Positions 1-9,598 are shown, numbered from the stretch's first letter. The stretch is DNA of 64,000 nucleotides from Neisseria lactamica (GCF_901482445.1 NZ_LR590477.1:1116001-1180000), one strand, 5' to 3'. The notes: generated from the sequence alone by a model not told the origin. Program-made: numbers and translations.

Positions 1-170
1 TGCTGGATTATACTGAATTCACAGGGTCTTTCCAATCGCTATCATTGAAAATATGAAAAAATTTGCCAACGGTATCCATATAAAATAAATAATTCGTTGA
101 AAATACTGGATTATCTCCAAGAAAACATCCCTCACGCCGCCATACGCCGCCTGCCGGCGCAAGATAACCT
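1..170. other. Intergenic, no gene seen
   Basis: This AT-rich stretch at the window edge carries no convincing open frame, RNA or repeat. It may be the tail of an intergenic region that begins outside the window. Confidence 0.5.
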
Positions 171-199
171 TTGCCAATTTGCAGAATTTACGTTAACCT
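171..199 (+). promoter_or_regulatory. Candidate promoter of tRNA-Arg
   Basis: A -35-like TTGCCA (171-176) and a -10-like TAACCT (194-199) are separated by 17 bases and end about 10 bases before the mature tRNA. Both boxes are imperfect, so this is inference from spacing and position. Confidence 0.4.
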
Positions 200-209
200 T
201 ACGTTTTCC

Positions 210-285
210 GCACCCATAGCTCAGTTGGAAGAGTGTCAGTTTCCGAAGCTGGAGGTCACAGGTTCGATCCCTGTTGGGTGCGCCA
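210..285 (+). tRNA. tRNA-Arg (anticodon CCG)
   Basis: A 76-base cloverleaf. The acceptor arm GCACCCA (210-216) pairs with TGGGTGC (275-281), and CCA is encoded at 283-285. The anticodon loop is TTCCGAA, giving anticodon CCG, which reads the CGG arginine codon. The T-arm has the usual GGTTCGATCC loop. It stands alone and is followed at once by a terminator. Confidence 0.95.
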
Positions 286-294
286 ATTATAAAG

Positions 295-334
295 AGGCCG
301 TCTGAAAGATAAATACTTTTCAGACGGCCTTTTG
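295..334 (+). terminator. Terminator after tRNA-Arg, built from inverted uptake sequences
   Basis: GGCCGTCTGAAAG and its inverted copy flank a short AT-rich loop, followed by TTTT. It ends the tRNA transcript and, read on the minus strand, may also stop transcription coming from tyrB. Confidence 0.75.
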
Positions 335-349
335 ACTTACTTCAAACTC

Positions 350-1543
350 TTATTTCAAGACTTCCGCGAATGCGCGGGCAACATAGCCGGTATTCGACGT
401 ATTCAGCCCGGCGACGCACATCCTGCCCGAATCCAGCAGGTAAACGGCAAATTCGTCGCGCAACCGGCGGACCTGCCCCACGCTCAACCCCGTGTAGCCG
501 AACATTCCGCGCTGCTTGATGAAATAAGTGAAATCGCGGTCGGGGATTCGGTCGGTCAATACGCCGTAAAGTTTCTGCCGCATCGCACGGATGCGGTCGC
601 GCATCATATAAACCTCGTTTTGCCACAAAGCGTAAAGTTCGGGGCTGCTCATCACGTCGGCGGCGATATACGCGCCGTGCGCGGGCGGGCTGGAGTAGAT
701 GCGGCGGACGGTAAATTTGAGTTGTCCGAACACCAAATCCGCTTCTTCCTTATTCGGGCAAACCACGCTCAAGCCGCCGACGCGCTCGCCGTAGAGCGAC
801 AGGTTTTTCGAGAAGGAATTGCTGACAAACAAGGGCAATTCCATTTCCACAGCCTTGCGGACGGCGTAGGCATCGCTGTCCAAATCGCCCCCGAAGCCTT
901 GGTAGGCGATGTCCATAAACGGAATCAGTTTGCGCGTTTTGATGATGTGCAACACTTCGTCCCATTGCTGTTCCGACATATCCGCGCCGGTCGGATTGTG
1001 GCAGCAGGGATGCAGGATTAAGACGCTGTTTTCGGGCAGGGTGTTGAAAAACGCGGTCATTTCGTCGAATTTCACGCCGACAGTGGCGGGGTCGTAATAT
1101 GGGTAAGTGCCGACTTCGAAACCTGCGCCTTCAAAAATGCCGCGATGGTTGTCCCAAGTCGGGTCGCTGACGTAGGCGCGCGCTTCGGGAAACCAGCGGT
1201 GCAGGAAATCCGCTCCGACTTTGAGCGCGCCCGAGCCGCCCAAGGTTTGCACGGTAACGATGCGTCCTTGTGCGAGCGCGGGGTTGTCTTTGCCGAACAA
1301 TAAATGCTGCACCGCGCTGCGGTAAGCATCCAAACCTTCCATCGGCAGGTAGGGCGACGGCGCAGGCGCGGCGGCGCGGGCGGTTTCGGCACGGCGCACG
1401 GATTCCAACACGGGCATTTTGCCTTCGTCGTCGAAATAAATGCCTATGCTCAAATTGACTTTTTCGGGGCGCGGGTCGTTTTTGAAGGTTTCGACCAAAC
1501 TCAAAATCGGATCGCCGGGATAGTATTCGATGTGTCGGTACAT
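350..1543 (-). CDS. tyrB: Aromatic-amino-acid aminotransferase (class I, AspC/TyrB type)
   Basis: A 397-residue PLP enzyme of the aspartate/aromatic aminotransferase fold, the usual length. It transfers the amino group from tyrosine, phenylalanine or aspartate to 2-oxoglutarate in the cytosol. The family residues are visible: HNPTG (182-186), the cofactor-binding DIAYQG (211-216), and the Schiff-base lysine in SNSFSKN (Lys246). The ATG is preceded by AAGGA. It lies 5 bases downstream of trmA, so the two are probably co-transcribed. The aspartate versus aromatic preference cannot be read from sequence alone; tyrB is the customary name in Neisseria. Confidence 0.88.
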   Translation of the reverse strand: MYRHIEYYPGDPILSLVETFKNDPRPEKVNLSIGIYFDDEGKMPVLESVRRAETARAAAPAPSPYLPMEGLDAYRSAVQHLLFGKDNPALAQGRIVTVQTLGGSGALKVGADFLHRWFPEARAYVSDPTWDNHRGIFEGAGFEVGTYPYYDPATVGVKFDEMTAFFNTLPENSVLILHPCCHNPTGADMSEQQWDEVLHIIKTRKLIPFMDIAYQGFGGDLDSDAYAVRKAVEMELPLFVSNSFSKNLSLYGERVGGLSVVCPNKEEADLVFGQLKFTVRRIYSSPPAHGAYIAADVMSSPELYALWQNEVYMMRDRIRAMRQKLYGVLTDRIPDRDFTYFIKQRGMFGYTGLSVGQVRRLRDEFAVYLLDSGRMCVAGLNTSNTGYVARAFAEVLK

Positions 1544-1548
1544 AGTCC

Positions 1549-2652
1549 TTACCTCTTGCTTTTTCCAAGGATTTTCTTTTTCAACAGTACGCCGCTTTCA
1601 ATATGCGGCGTAAACGGAAATTGATCGAACAGGGCGGCACGCTCTACCGTATGGGTTTGTGCCAAGGTGTCCAAATTGGCACGCAGCGTTTCAGGATTAC
1701 AGGAAATGTAGATAATATTGTCGAACTGCGACACCAGCTTCAAAGTTTCCCCATCGATACCGGCACGCGGCGGATCGACGAAAATAGTGGAAAATGCGTA
1801 ATCCGCCAAAGCAATACCGCCCTCCTTAAGGCGTTTAAACTCACGTTTTCCGGTATAGGCTTCGGTAAATTCTTCGGCAGACAGGCGGGCGATTTTGATG
1901 TTGCCTATCCCGTTTGCCTCAATATTCCATTGCGCCGCGCCTACTGAAGTTTTGGAAATCTCGGTTGCCAAAACACGTTCAAACTTTTCAGATAAAGGAA
2001 GCGTAAAATTGCCGTTTCCGCAATATAGTTCGAGCAAATCCCCACCCAGCCCTTCTGCCGCACCGCATGCCCATTCAAGCATTTTTTGACACACGGCAGC
2101 ATTGGGTTGGGTAAAACCGCCTTCAATTTGCCGATAATGGAAATCCCGGTTGCCGACCTTCAAAGTTTCCGTCACATAGTCCTGTTTTAAGACTATTTTC
2201 TGCCCCCTGCTCCGCCCGATAACGGAAATATCCAGCTGTTGCTGTAACGCTTGCGCCGCCCGTATCCACTCATCGTCAAGCCTTTTGTGGTAAATCATAG
2301 TAACCAGCATTTCTCCGCCGAGCGTAGACAGAAATTCGACGGCATACCAACGGTTTCTCAGTTCGGCAGATTGGGCGGCAAGGGCGATCAATTCGGGCAT
2401 CAGGCGGTTGACGGCCTCGGAAGCAGCATCGAAGCGGTCGCAACGGATCAGGCTTGCCCCGCCGGCCTTCTGCCCTTTTTCAAACATAGCGTAAAACATT
2501 TCACCGCCTTCGTGCCAAATACGGAACTCGGCGCGCATACGATAGTGTTTGTCCAGGGATTCATACACTTCCCACTCGGGAACATCCAAACCTGCAAAAA
2601 GGGTTTTAAGGCGGTCTTTTTTATCTTGAAGCTGCTGCGTGTAGTCGCTCAT
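1549..2652 (-). CDS. trmA: tRNA (uracil-54-C5)-methyltransferase TrmA
   Basis: A 367-residue protein matching the E. coli TrmA length. It makes ribothymidine at position 54 of the tRNA T-loop using S-adenosylmethionine. Visible motifs are the SAM-binding LLELYCGNGNFTLPLS (about residues 205-220), the FVDPPRAG motif, and SCNPETL with the catalytic cysteine near residue 320. It is divergent from aroC and leads a two-gene unit with tyrB. No disruption is seen. Confidence 0.93.
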   Translation of the reverse strand: MSDYTQQLQDKKDRLKTLFAGLDVPEWEVYESLDKHYRMRAEFRIWHEGGEMFYAMFEKGQKAGGASLIRCDRFDAASEAVNRLMPELIALAAQSAELRNRWYAVEFLSTLGGEMLVTMIYHKRLDDEWIRAAQALQQQLDISVIGRSRGQKIVLKQDYVTETLKVGNRDFHYRQIEGGFTQPNAAVCQKMLEWACGAAEGLGGDLLELYCGNGNFTLPLSEKFERVLATEISKTSVGAAQWNIEANGIGNIKIARLSAEEFTEAYTGKREFKRLKEGGIALADYAFSTIFVDPPRAGIDGETLKLVSQFDNIIYISCNPETLRANLDTLAQTHTVERAALFDQFPFTPHIESGVLLKKKILGKSKR

Positions 2653-2794
2653 ATCGCTATCCTGAAAAATCAGACCGGATTATAAGCCGATTCACTGCAA
2701 AATACGCAACCCCTTTACCGGCATATAAACCGTTTCCCGCCGGCTTTTATGCTAAAATCCGCCGTCTCCAACATACCGCCGACAGAGGGAAAAT

Positions 2795-3895
2795 ATGGCA
2801 GGCAACACTTTCGGACAATTCTTTACCGTTACCACCTTCGGCGAAAGCCACGGCGCAGGTTTGGGCTGCATCATCGACGGCTGCCCGCCCGGCTTGGAAT
2901 TAAGCGAAGCGGATATCCAATTTGACCTCGACCGGCGCAAACCCGGCACCAGCCGCCACGTTACCCAACGCCGCGAAGCCGACCAAGTCGAAATCCTCTC
3001 CGGCGTCTTCGAAGGCAAAACCACCGGCACGCCCATCGCCCTCTTAATCCGCAATACCGACCAACGCAGCAAAGACTACGGCAACATCGCCCAAAGTTTC
3101 CGCCCCGGCCACGCCGACTATACCTATTGGCACAAATACGGCACGCGCGACTACCGGGGCGGCGGCAGGAGTTCGGCCCGCGAAACCGCCGCCCGCGTTG
3201 CCGCCGGAGCCGTCGCCAAAAAATGGCTGAAAGAAAAATTCGGCACGGAAATTACCGCCTACGTTACCCAAGTCGGCGAAAAAGAAATTCAGTTTGAAGG
3301 CTGCGAACACATTTCCCAAAATCCCTTCTTCGCCGCCAACCAAAGCCAAATTGCCGAGCTGGAACACTATATGGACAGCGTGCGCAAATCGTTGGATTCC
3401 GTCGGCGCGAAACTGCATATCGAAGCAGCCAATGTCCCCGTCGGCTTGGGCGAACCCGTTTTCGACCGCCTCGATGCCGAAATCGCCTACGCGATGATGG
3501 GCATCAACGCCGTAAAAGGCGTGGAAATCGGTGCGGGCTTCGGCAGCGTAACGCAACGCGGCAGCGAACACGGCGACGAACTGACCCCGCAAGGCTTCCT
3601 GTCCAACCACGCCGGCGGCATCCTCGGCGGCATCAGCACCGGACAAAACATCCGCGTCAATATCGCCATCAAACCCACCAGCTCCATCGCCACGCCGCGC
3701 CGCAGCATCGATATCAACGGCAACCCCGTCGAACTCGCCACCCACGGCAGACACGACCCCTGCGTCGGACTGCGCGCCGCGCCGATTGCAGAAGCTATGC
3801 TGGCATTGGTTTTAATCGACCACGCCCTGCGCCATCGAGCGCAAAATGCCGACGTTCGGGTTAATACGCCCGACATTACCCTTTCAAACAAATAA
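2795..3895 (+). CDS. aroC: Chorismate synthase
   Basis: A 366-residue enzyme that converts 5-enolpyruvylshikimate-3-phosphate to chorismate with reduced FMN, the last common step to aromatic amino acids, folate and 4-hydroxybenzoate. The conserved FRPGHADYTYWHKYG and RDYRGGGRSSARET segments (about residues 103-131) and the N-terminal GESHG are present. The ATG follows AGAGGGAAA. Chorismate also feeds quinone synthesis and possibly the aryl starter of the cluster at 20-36 kb. That last link is inference. Confidence 0.96.
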   Translation: MAGNTFGQFFTVTTFGESHGAGLGCIIDGCPPGLELSEADIQFDLDRRKPGTSRHVTQRREADQVEILSGVFEGKTTGTPIALLIRNTDQRSKDYGNIAQSFRPGHADYTYWHKYGTRDYRGGGRSSARETAARVAAGAVAKKWLKEKFGTEITAYVTQVGEKEIQFEGCEHISQNPFFAANQSQIAELEHYMDSVRKSLDSVGAKLHIEAANVPVGLGEPVFDRLDAEIAYAMMGINAVKGVEIGAGFGSVTQRGSEHGDELTPQGFLSNHAGGILGGISTGQNIRVNIAIKPTSSIATPRRSIDINGNPVELATHGRHDPCVGLRAAPIAEAMLALVLIDHALRHRAQNADVRVNTPDITLSNK

Positions 3896-3986
3896 AAACT
3901 TAGCCAAAACACAGACTTTATAATAGAATACCCAGCATTGCCGTGCCGCCTTGACGCACGGGTTTGTTTAGAGGAATGCAACCGAA

Positions 3987-4412
3987 ATGACACAAGAAAC
4001 CGCTTTGGGCGCGGCGCTGAAATCCGCCGTGCAGACTATGAGCAAAAAGAAACAGACCGAAATGATCGCCGACCACATCTACGGCAAATACGATGTATTC
4101 AAACGCTTCAAACCGTTGGCGCTCGGCATCGATCAGGATTTGATTGCCGCTTTGCCGCAATACGATGCCGCACTGATTGCACGCGTCCTCGCCAACCACT
4201 GCCGCCGTCCGCGCTATCTTAAAGCCTTGGCGCGCGGAGGCAAACGTTTCGATTTGAACAACCGTTTCAAAGGCGAAGTTACCCCCGAAGAACAGGCAAT
4301 CGCGCAAAACCATCCTTTCGTGCAGCAGGCTTTGCAACGGCAGTCCGCCCAAGCTGTCGCCGAAACGCCGTCTGTTGAAGCCGAAGCAGCCGAATCTTCC
4401 ACAGCAGAATAA
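3987..4412 (+). CDS. proQ: Minimal ProQ/FinO-domain RNA chaperone
   Basis: A 141-residue protein made almost only of a FinO/ProQ RNA-binding domain (about residues 5-115; note YGKYDVFKRFKPLALGID and HCRRPRYLKAL) with a short acidic, alanine-rich tail. Unlike E. coli ProQ it lacks a long linker and a C-terminal Tudor-like domain. This matches the small neisserial ProQ (NMB1681 type), known to bind structured RNAs and 3' ends. It lies about 90 bases after aroC and may share its transcript. Confidence 0.9.
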   Translation: MTQETALGAALKSAVQTMSKKKQTEMIADHIYGKYDVFKRFKPLALGIDQDLIAALPQYDAALIARVLANHCRRPRYLKALARGGKRFDLNNRFKGEVTPEEQAIAQNHPFVQQALQRQSAQAVAETPSVEAEAAESSTAE

Positions 4413-4423
4413 ATCCCCAAACG

Positions 4424-4465
4424 AAATGCCGTCTGAAAGCCGATTTGGTTTCAGACGGCATTTTT
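4424..4465. terminator. Bidirectional terminator between proQ and parE
   Basis: Inverted AAATGCCGTCTGAAA copies form a strong stem with a T-run on each strand, between convergent genes. Confidence 0.85.
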
Positions 4466-4485
4466 CCGTATGCGGCAATCACGGT

Positions 4486-6471
4486 TCAAATATCGAGTTC
4501 CGCCGTATCGCCTTCGCGCTCCATCCAGGCACGGCGGGCGGCGGCTTCGCCTTTGCCCATCAGTTTGACGAAGATGTCGCGTGTTTCGTCATCCGCGCCT
4601 TCGGGGATTTGTACCTGCAACAGGCGGCGGGTGTCGGGGTGCATGGTGGTGTCTTTGAGCTGGTCGGGGTTCATCTCGCCCAAGCCTTTGAAACGGCTGA
4701 TGGAATAGGCGGTTTCTTTGACGCCTTCTTTTTGCAGCCGCTCCAAGATGCCGTCGAGTTCGTTTTGGTCGAGGGCGTAGAATTTGCGGGCGGGTTTGCT
4801 TTTGCCTTGTGCGTTGACATCGACGCGGAACAGCGGCGGCTGGGCGACGTAGATGTGTCCGTCGGCAACCAGTTTCGGGAAGTGGCGGTAGAACAGGGTC
4901 AACAACAAAACTTGAATATGAGAGCCGTCCACGTCGGCATCGGACAGGATGGCAATTTTGCCGTAGCGCAGGCCGCTTAAATCGGGATGGTCGTTAATGC
5001 CGTGCGGATCGACACCGATGGCAACGGAAATATCGTGGATTTCGGCGTTGCCGAAAAGCTGGTCGGGATGGACTTCAAAACTGTTGAGCACTTTGCCGCG
5101 CAGGGGCAGGATGGCTTGTGTGGCTTTGTCGCGGGCGAGTTTGGCGGAGCCGCCGGCGGAATCGCCTTCGACAAGGAAGAGTTCGTTTTCGCGGATGTCT
5201 TCGCTTTCGCAGTCGGTCAGCTTGCCGGGCAGGACGGCGACGCCGCTGCCTTTTTTCTTTTCGATTTTCTTAACCGAACGCATCCGCGCCTGCGCCTGAC
5301 GGATAGCGAGTTCGGCGATTTTTTTGCCGAAGTCCACGTTTTGGTTCAGCCACAATTCCAAAGGGTCGCCCGATACGGCGGCGACGAGTTTCAGCGCGTC
5401 GCGGTTGGTCAGTTTGTCTTTGGTCTGACCTTGAAATTGCGGGTCGAGGACACGGGCGGAGAGGACGAAGGCGGTTTTGCCGAACACGTCGTCGCTTTGT
5501 ACTTTCACGCCGCGCGGTAAAAGGTTGTGCAGGTTGATGAAGTTGTTGACGGCGTTGAACACGGCTTGTTTCAAGCCCGCTTCGTGCGTGCCACCCAGCG
5601 GGGTGGGGATGAGGTTGACGTAGCTTTCGTTGGCGCACGAGCCTTCTTCCAGCCAGGTCAGGGCAAAGGCGGCGCCTTCGCCGATGCTGAAATCGCCGTT
5701 GTGGTCGTCTGAAATGTAGTTTTCGCAAGAGAACAGCGGTACGGCTTCCTGCGCGTCGGCAATCAGGTCGGTCAGGTAGCTTTTCAGACCGTCGGGGTAA
5801 TGCCAGGTTTGAGTGCGCGCTTCGTCTTCGCCTTTGACCGGACGGGTCAGGGAAACGCGTACGCCCGGCAGCAGCACGGCTTTGGCGCGCAGCAGGCGTT
5901 CGAGTTCGGAAATGCTGTAATTCGGGCTTTCAAAATATTTGCCGTCCGGCCAGACGCGCACTTCTGTACCGCTGTCTTTGACGGCGCATTTGCCCACTTG
6001 TGCCAACGGTTCGACCACGTCGCCGCCGGCAAACACGATGCGGTGGATTTTGCCTTCGCGTTTGACCGTTACTTCAAGGCGGGTGGAAAGGGCGTTGGTG
6101 ACGGATACGCCCACGCCGTGCAGGCCGCCTGAAAAGGCATACGCGCTGCCGCCGTCTTTTTTGTTGAACTTGCCGCCCGCGTGCAGACGGGTAAACACGA
6201 GTTCGACCACGGGTACGCCTTCTTCAGGGTGCAGACCGACGGGAATGCCGCGCCCATTGTCGTGCACGGAAAGCGAACCGTCTTCATGAATTTGCACGTC
6301 GATTGCAGTCGCGAAACCGCCCAACGCCTCGTCCGCCGCGTTGTCGATGACTTCTTGGCAGATATGGGTCGGGCTGTCAGTGCGGGTGTACATGCCGGGA
6401 CGTTCTTTGACCGGCTCCAAGCCTTTGAGGACGGTGATGCTGGATTCGCTGTATTGGTTGTTTTTAGCCAT
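4486..6471 (-). CDS. parE: DNA topoisomerase IV subunit B
   Basis: A 661-residue ATPase subunit of topoisomerase IV, which decatenates chromosomes with ParC. The GHKL ATPase region carries ERPGMYT (about 19-25) and NGRGIPV. The TOPRIM domain carries LVEGDSAGGSAK and DADVDGSHI. The C-terminus ends in the short RRAWMEREGDTAELDI tail typical of ParE; GyrB is longer. The genes around it are housekeeping, and parC is not in this window. Confidence 0.95.
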   Translation of the reverse strand: MAKNNQYSESSITVLKGLEPVKERPGMYTRTDSPTHICQEVIDNAADEALGGFATAIDVQIHEDGSLSVHDNGRGIPVGLHPEEGVPVVELVFTRLHAGGKFNKKDGGSAYAFSGGLHGVGVSVTNALSTRLEVTVKREGKIHRIVFAGGDVVEPLAQVGKCAVKDSGTEVRVWPDGKYFESPNYSISELERLLRAKAVLLPGVRVSLTRPVKGEDEARTQTWHYPDGLKSYLTDLIADAQEAVPLFSCENYISDDHNGDFSIGEGAAFALTWLEEGSCANESYVNLIPTPLGGTHEAGLKQAVFNAVNNFINLHNLLPRGVKVQSDDVFGKTAFVLSARVLDPQFQGQTKDKLTNRDALKLVAAVSGDPLELWLNQNVDFGKKIAELAIRQAQARMRSVKKIEKKKGSGVAVLPGKLTDCESEDIRENELFLVEGDSAGGSAKLARDKATQAILPLRGKVLNSFEVHPDQLFGNAEIHDISVAIGVDPHGINDHPDLSGLRYGKIAILSDADVDGSHIQVLLLTLFYRHFPKLVADGHIYVAQPPLFRVDVNAQGKSKPARKFYALDQNELDGILERLQKEGVKETAYSISRFKGLGEMNPDQLKDTTMHPDTRRLLQVQIPEGADDETRDIFVKLMGKGEAAARRAWMEREGDTAELDI

Positions 6472-6485
6472 AGGAATAATCTGAA

Positions 6486-6525
6486 AGTAAGAAAAACAAC
6501 GCTTTCAGACGGCCTGAAAGCGTTG
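6486..6525 (-). terminator. Terminator after rppH
   Basis: On the minus strand AACGCTTTCAG pairs with CTGAAAGCGTT and is followed by TTTTT. One arm contains an uptake sequence. It separates rppH from parE. Confidence 0.7.
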
Positions 6526-6537
6526 CGTTCCGTTGTT

Positions 6538-7062
6538 TTAGCGGTTGTCGGAAGGTTGGCGGGCGGCAAAGTCTTCATAACTTTCCATACCGCGCAGGAA
6601 GCGGGCGGAGAGTTCTTTTAATGCCCCCAAGTAAACGTCGCGTTTGAAATCAATCACTTCGTCAACGGGTGCCCAATATTGATGCCAACGCCAGCCGTCA
6701 AATTCGGGGTGGCGGGTGGCGCGCAGGTTGACATCGCAATCCCGGCCGGTCAGGCGCAGGAGATACCAAATCTGCTTCTGTCCGCGATAAGAGCCGCGCC
6801 ATTCGCGGCGCACCCAGTTGTTCGGCACGTCGTAACGCAGCCAGTCGCGCGTCCGCCCGACGATTTTGATGTGTTGCGGCAAAAGCCCGACTTCTTCGTA
6901 CAACTCGCGGTACATCGCGGTTTCGGGGCTTTCGCCCGGCTTAATGCCGCCTTGCGGAAACTGCCAGGAATGTTCGCGCACGCGCTTGCCCCAAAAGACT
7001 TCGTTTCGGTTGTTGATTAAGATGATACCGACATTGGGGCGATAGCCTTCCCTGTCCAACAC
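6538..7062 (-). CDS. rppH: RNA 5'-pyrophosphohydrolase RppH (Nudix)
   Basis: A 174-residue Nudix hydrolase that removes pyrophosphate from mRNA 5' ends and so starts decay by RNase E. The Nudix box runs from GGIKPGE (38-44) through RELYEEVGLL (52-61). The conserved WRWHQYWAPVDEVIDFKR segment follows. The reading frame is open further upstream, but I choose the GTG at 7060-7062. It gives MLDREGYRPNVG, the family N-terminus, and has GGAGG eight bases before it. Confidence 0.9.
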   Translation of the reverse strand: MLDREGYRPNVGIILINNRNEVFWGKRVREHSWQFPQGGIKPGESPETAMYRELYEEVGLLPQHIKIVGRTRDWLRYDVPNNWVRREWRGSYRGQKQIWYLLRLTGRDCDVNLRATRHPEFDGWRWHQYWAPVDEVIDFKRDVYLGALKELSARFLRGMESYEDFAARQPSDNR

Positions 7063-7227
7063 GGTGTCGCCCTCCGTTAAGTTCAATCGTGCGATTTTCC
7101 CACAAATCGGGCGTGTTTGCCAAATCGGGCGGCACGGCGGCACGCGTGTCAAAACCGGGAAGGACTCAGGAAAATATCTTGAATTTGGTTTACAATAATG
7201 TATTTCAAATTATTCGGGAATCAGAAA

Positions 7228-8523
7228 ATGTTAGACATCCAATCGCTCCGCAGCAACACCGCAGCCGTTGCCGAACGCTTGGCGGCGCGCGGTTACGAGT
7301 TTGATGCCGCGCGTTTCAATGCGCTGGAAGAGCAGCGAAAAGCCGTCCAGGTGAAAACCGAAGAGCTGCAAGCCTCGCGCAACAGCATTTCCAAGCAAAT
7401 CGGCGCACTGAAAGGTCAGGGCAGACACGAAGAGGCGCAGGCGGCCATGGATCAGGTCGCCCAAATCAAAACCGATTTGGAACAGGCTGCTGCCGATTTG
7501 GATGCCGTTCAAAAAGAATTGGACGCGTGGTTGTCGGGCATTCCCAACCTGCCGCACAAAAGCGTGCCCGCCGGCAAAGACGAAACCGAAAACGTCGAAG
7601 TCCGCAGAGTCGGCACGCCGCGCGAATTTGACTTTGAAATCAAAGATCACGTGGATTTGGGCGAACCTTTGGGCTTGGATTTTGAAGGCGGCGCGAAACT
7701 TTCCGGCGCGCGCTTTACCGTGATGCGCGGACAAATCGCCCGCCTGCACCGCGCGCTGGCGCAGTTTATGCTCGACACGCACACGCTGGAACACGGCTAC
7801 ACCGAACATTACACGCCCTATATCGTGAACGGCGGCACGCTCTACGGCACGGGGCAGCTGCCGAAGTTTGCGGAAGATCTGTTCCACGTTACCCGCGGCG
7901 GCGATGAGAGCAAAACCGCGCAATATCTGATTCCGACAGCCGAAGTAACCCTGACCAATACCGTTGCCGGCAGCATTATCCCGTTCGAACAACTGCCGTT
8001 GAAGCTGACGGCGCACTCGCCCTGTTTCCGCAGCGAGGCGGGCGCGTACGGCAAAGACGTGCGCGGCCTGATCCGCCAACACCAGTTCGACAAAGTGGAA
8101 ATGGTGCAAATCGTCCATCCTGAAAAATCATACGGTGCGCTGGAAGAAATGGTCGGACACGCCGAAAACATCCTGAAAGCCTTGGAACTGCCCTACCGCG
8201 TGATTACCCTGTGTACCGGCGATATGGGCTTCGGTGCGGCAAAAACGTATGACTTGGAAGTTTGGGTACCGGCGCAAAACACCTACCGCGAAATCTCAAG
8301 CTGCTCCAACTGCGAAGATTTCCAAGCCCGCCGGATGAAGGCGCGTTTCAAAGACGAAAACGGCAAAAACCGCTTGGTACATACCTTGAACGGCTCAGGC
8401 CTGGCAGTCGGCAGGACGCTGGTCGCCGTGTTGGAAAACCATCAAAACGCCGACGGCAGCATCAATATTCCTACCGCCTTGCAGCCTTATATGGGCGGCG
8501 TTGCCAAGTTGGAAGTCAAATAA
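7228..8523 (+). CDS. serS: Seryl-tRNA synthetase
   Basis: A 431-residue class II synthetase that charges tRNA-Ser (and tRNA-Sec where present). The first 110 residues form the antiparallel coiled-coil tRNA arm, rich in K, E and Q. Motif 2 is FRSEAGAYGKDVRGLIR and motif 3 is LNGSGLAVGRTLVAVLEN. The frame is open ten codons further upstream, but MLDIQSLRSN is the conserved N-terminus, so ATG 7228 is used. Confidence 0.96.
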   Translation: MLDIQSLRSNTAAVAERLAARGYEFDAARFNALEEQRKAVQVKTEELQASRNSISKQIGALKGQGRHEEAQAAMDQVAQIKTDLEQAAADLDAVQKELDAWLSGIPNLPHKSVPAGKDETENVEVRRVGTPREFDFEIKDHVDLGEPLGLDFEGGAKLSGARFTVMRGQIARLHRALAQFMLDTHTLEHGYTEHYTPYIVNGGTLYGTGQLPKFAEDLFHVTRGGDESKTAQYLIPTAEVTLTNTVAGSIIPFEQLPLKLTAHSPCFRSEAGAYGKDVRGLIRQHQFDKVEMVQIVHPEKSYGALEEMVGHAENILKALELPYRVITLCTGDMGFGAAKTYDLEVWVPAQNTYREISSCSNCEDFQARRMKARFKDENGKNRLVHTLNGSGLAVGRTLVAVLENHQNADGSINIPTALQPYMGGVAKLEVK

Positions 8524-8544
8524 GTTGCAGGCTGCCTGAACGTC

Positions 8545-8578
8545 AAATGCCGTCTGAAACCTGTTTCAGACGGCATTT
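8545..8578. terminator. Bidirectional terminator between serS and ldhA
   Basis: Inverted AAATGCCGTCTGAAAC copies with a three-to-four-base loop sit between convergent genes. Confidence 0.8.
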
Positions 8579-8599
8579 CCTTTAAACTCTTAAAACACT

Positions 8600-9598
8600 T
8601 CAGCCGCCGGCGCAAACCGAATTGCCGCAACTGCCGGTCTGCAAGACCTCGCGGATATTGGACAGCGTAACTTCCGAAATATTACCCAACGCCTCTTCCG
8701 TCAAAAAGGCCTGATGGCCGGTAAACAGCACGTTATGACAAGACGACAGCCGGCGGAACACGTCGTCGGTAATCACGTCGTTGGATTTGTCTTCAAAAAA
8801 CAATTCGCGTTCGTTTTCATACACGTCCATACCCAATGCGCCGATTTTCCGACACTTCAACGCCTCAATGGCGGCGGCACTGTCAATCAGCCCGCCCCGG
8901 CTGGTGTTGATGATCATCACGCCGTCCTTCATCTTGGCAAACGCCGCTTCGTTCAGCATATAGTGGTTCTCCGGCGTGGCGGGGCAATGCAGCGTGATGA
9001 TGTCCGATCGGGCATACAGCTCGTCCAAATCCACATATTTGCCGCCGAGTTTTTCCACTTCGGGATTGCAAAACGGATCGTAAGCCAGCAGGTTCATACC
9101 GAAACCCTTTAAAATCCGCATCGTTGCGATACCGATTTTCCCCGTGCCGATAACGCCCGCCGTTTTGCCGTACATATTGAAACCGGTCAGCCCTTCCAAA
9201 GAAAAATTGGCATCGCGGGTACGCTGGTAGGCTTTGTGGATATGGCGGTTCAAGGTCAGCATCAGCCCCACGGTATGTTCTGCAACCGATTCGGGCGAAT
9301 AGGCGGGAACGCGCACGACTTTCAAACCCAACTCTTCAGCCGCCTTCAAATCCACATTATTGAAGCCGGCACAACGCAACGCCACAGTTTTCACGCCAAT
9401 TTGCGCCAATTTTTCCAATACGGGCCGGCCGCCGCCGTCGTTCACAAAAATACAGACCGCCTCCGCGCCTTCCGCCATTTTCGCCGTTTTCGCATCCAGC
9501 ATAAAATCAAAAAACTCCAGCTCGAAGCCGAAATGCCAGTTGGCGCGGGTAAAATGTTCGCGGTCATAGCTTTTCGTACCGTAAATCGCAATCTTCAT
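8600..9598 (-). CDS. ldhA: Fermentative D-lactate dehydrogenase (2-hydroxyacid dehydrogenase)
   Basis: A 332-residue NAD-dependent enzyme that interconverts pyruvate and D-lactate in the cytosol. The Rossmann motif is GTGKIGIATMRIL (about residue 150). The catalytic arginine, glutamate and histidine lie in NTSRGG, MDVYENE and FTGHQAFLTEEAL. ATG 9598 is preferred over a start 15 codons upstream because MKIAIYGTKSYD is the family N-terminus and AGGA precedes it. D-lactate use in Neisseria connects with lctP at 44 kb. Confidence 0.9.
   Translation of the reverse strand: MKIAIYGTKSYDREHFTRANWHFGFELEFFDFMLDAKTAKMAEGAEAVCIFVNDGGGRPVLEKLAQIGVKTVALRCAGFNNVDLKAAEELGLKVVRVPAYSPESVAEHTVGLMLTLNRHIHKAYQRTRDANFSLEGLTGFNMYGKTAGVIGTGKIGIATMRILKGFGMNLLAYDPFCNPEVEKLGGKYVDLDELYARSDIITLHCPATPENHYMLNEAAFAKMKDGVMIINTSRGGLIDSAAAIEALKCRKIGALGMDVYENERELFFEDKSNDVITDDVFRRLSSCHNVLFTGHQAFLTEEALGNISEVTLSNIREVLQTGSCGNSVCAGG

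Noticed and set aside
3044..3754. Minus-strand open frame of 236 codons
   Set aside because: It is a shadow of aroC caused by high GC content at third positions.
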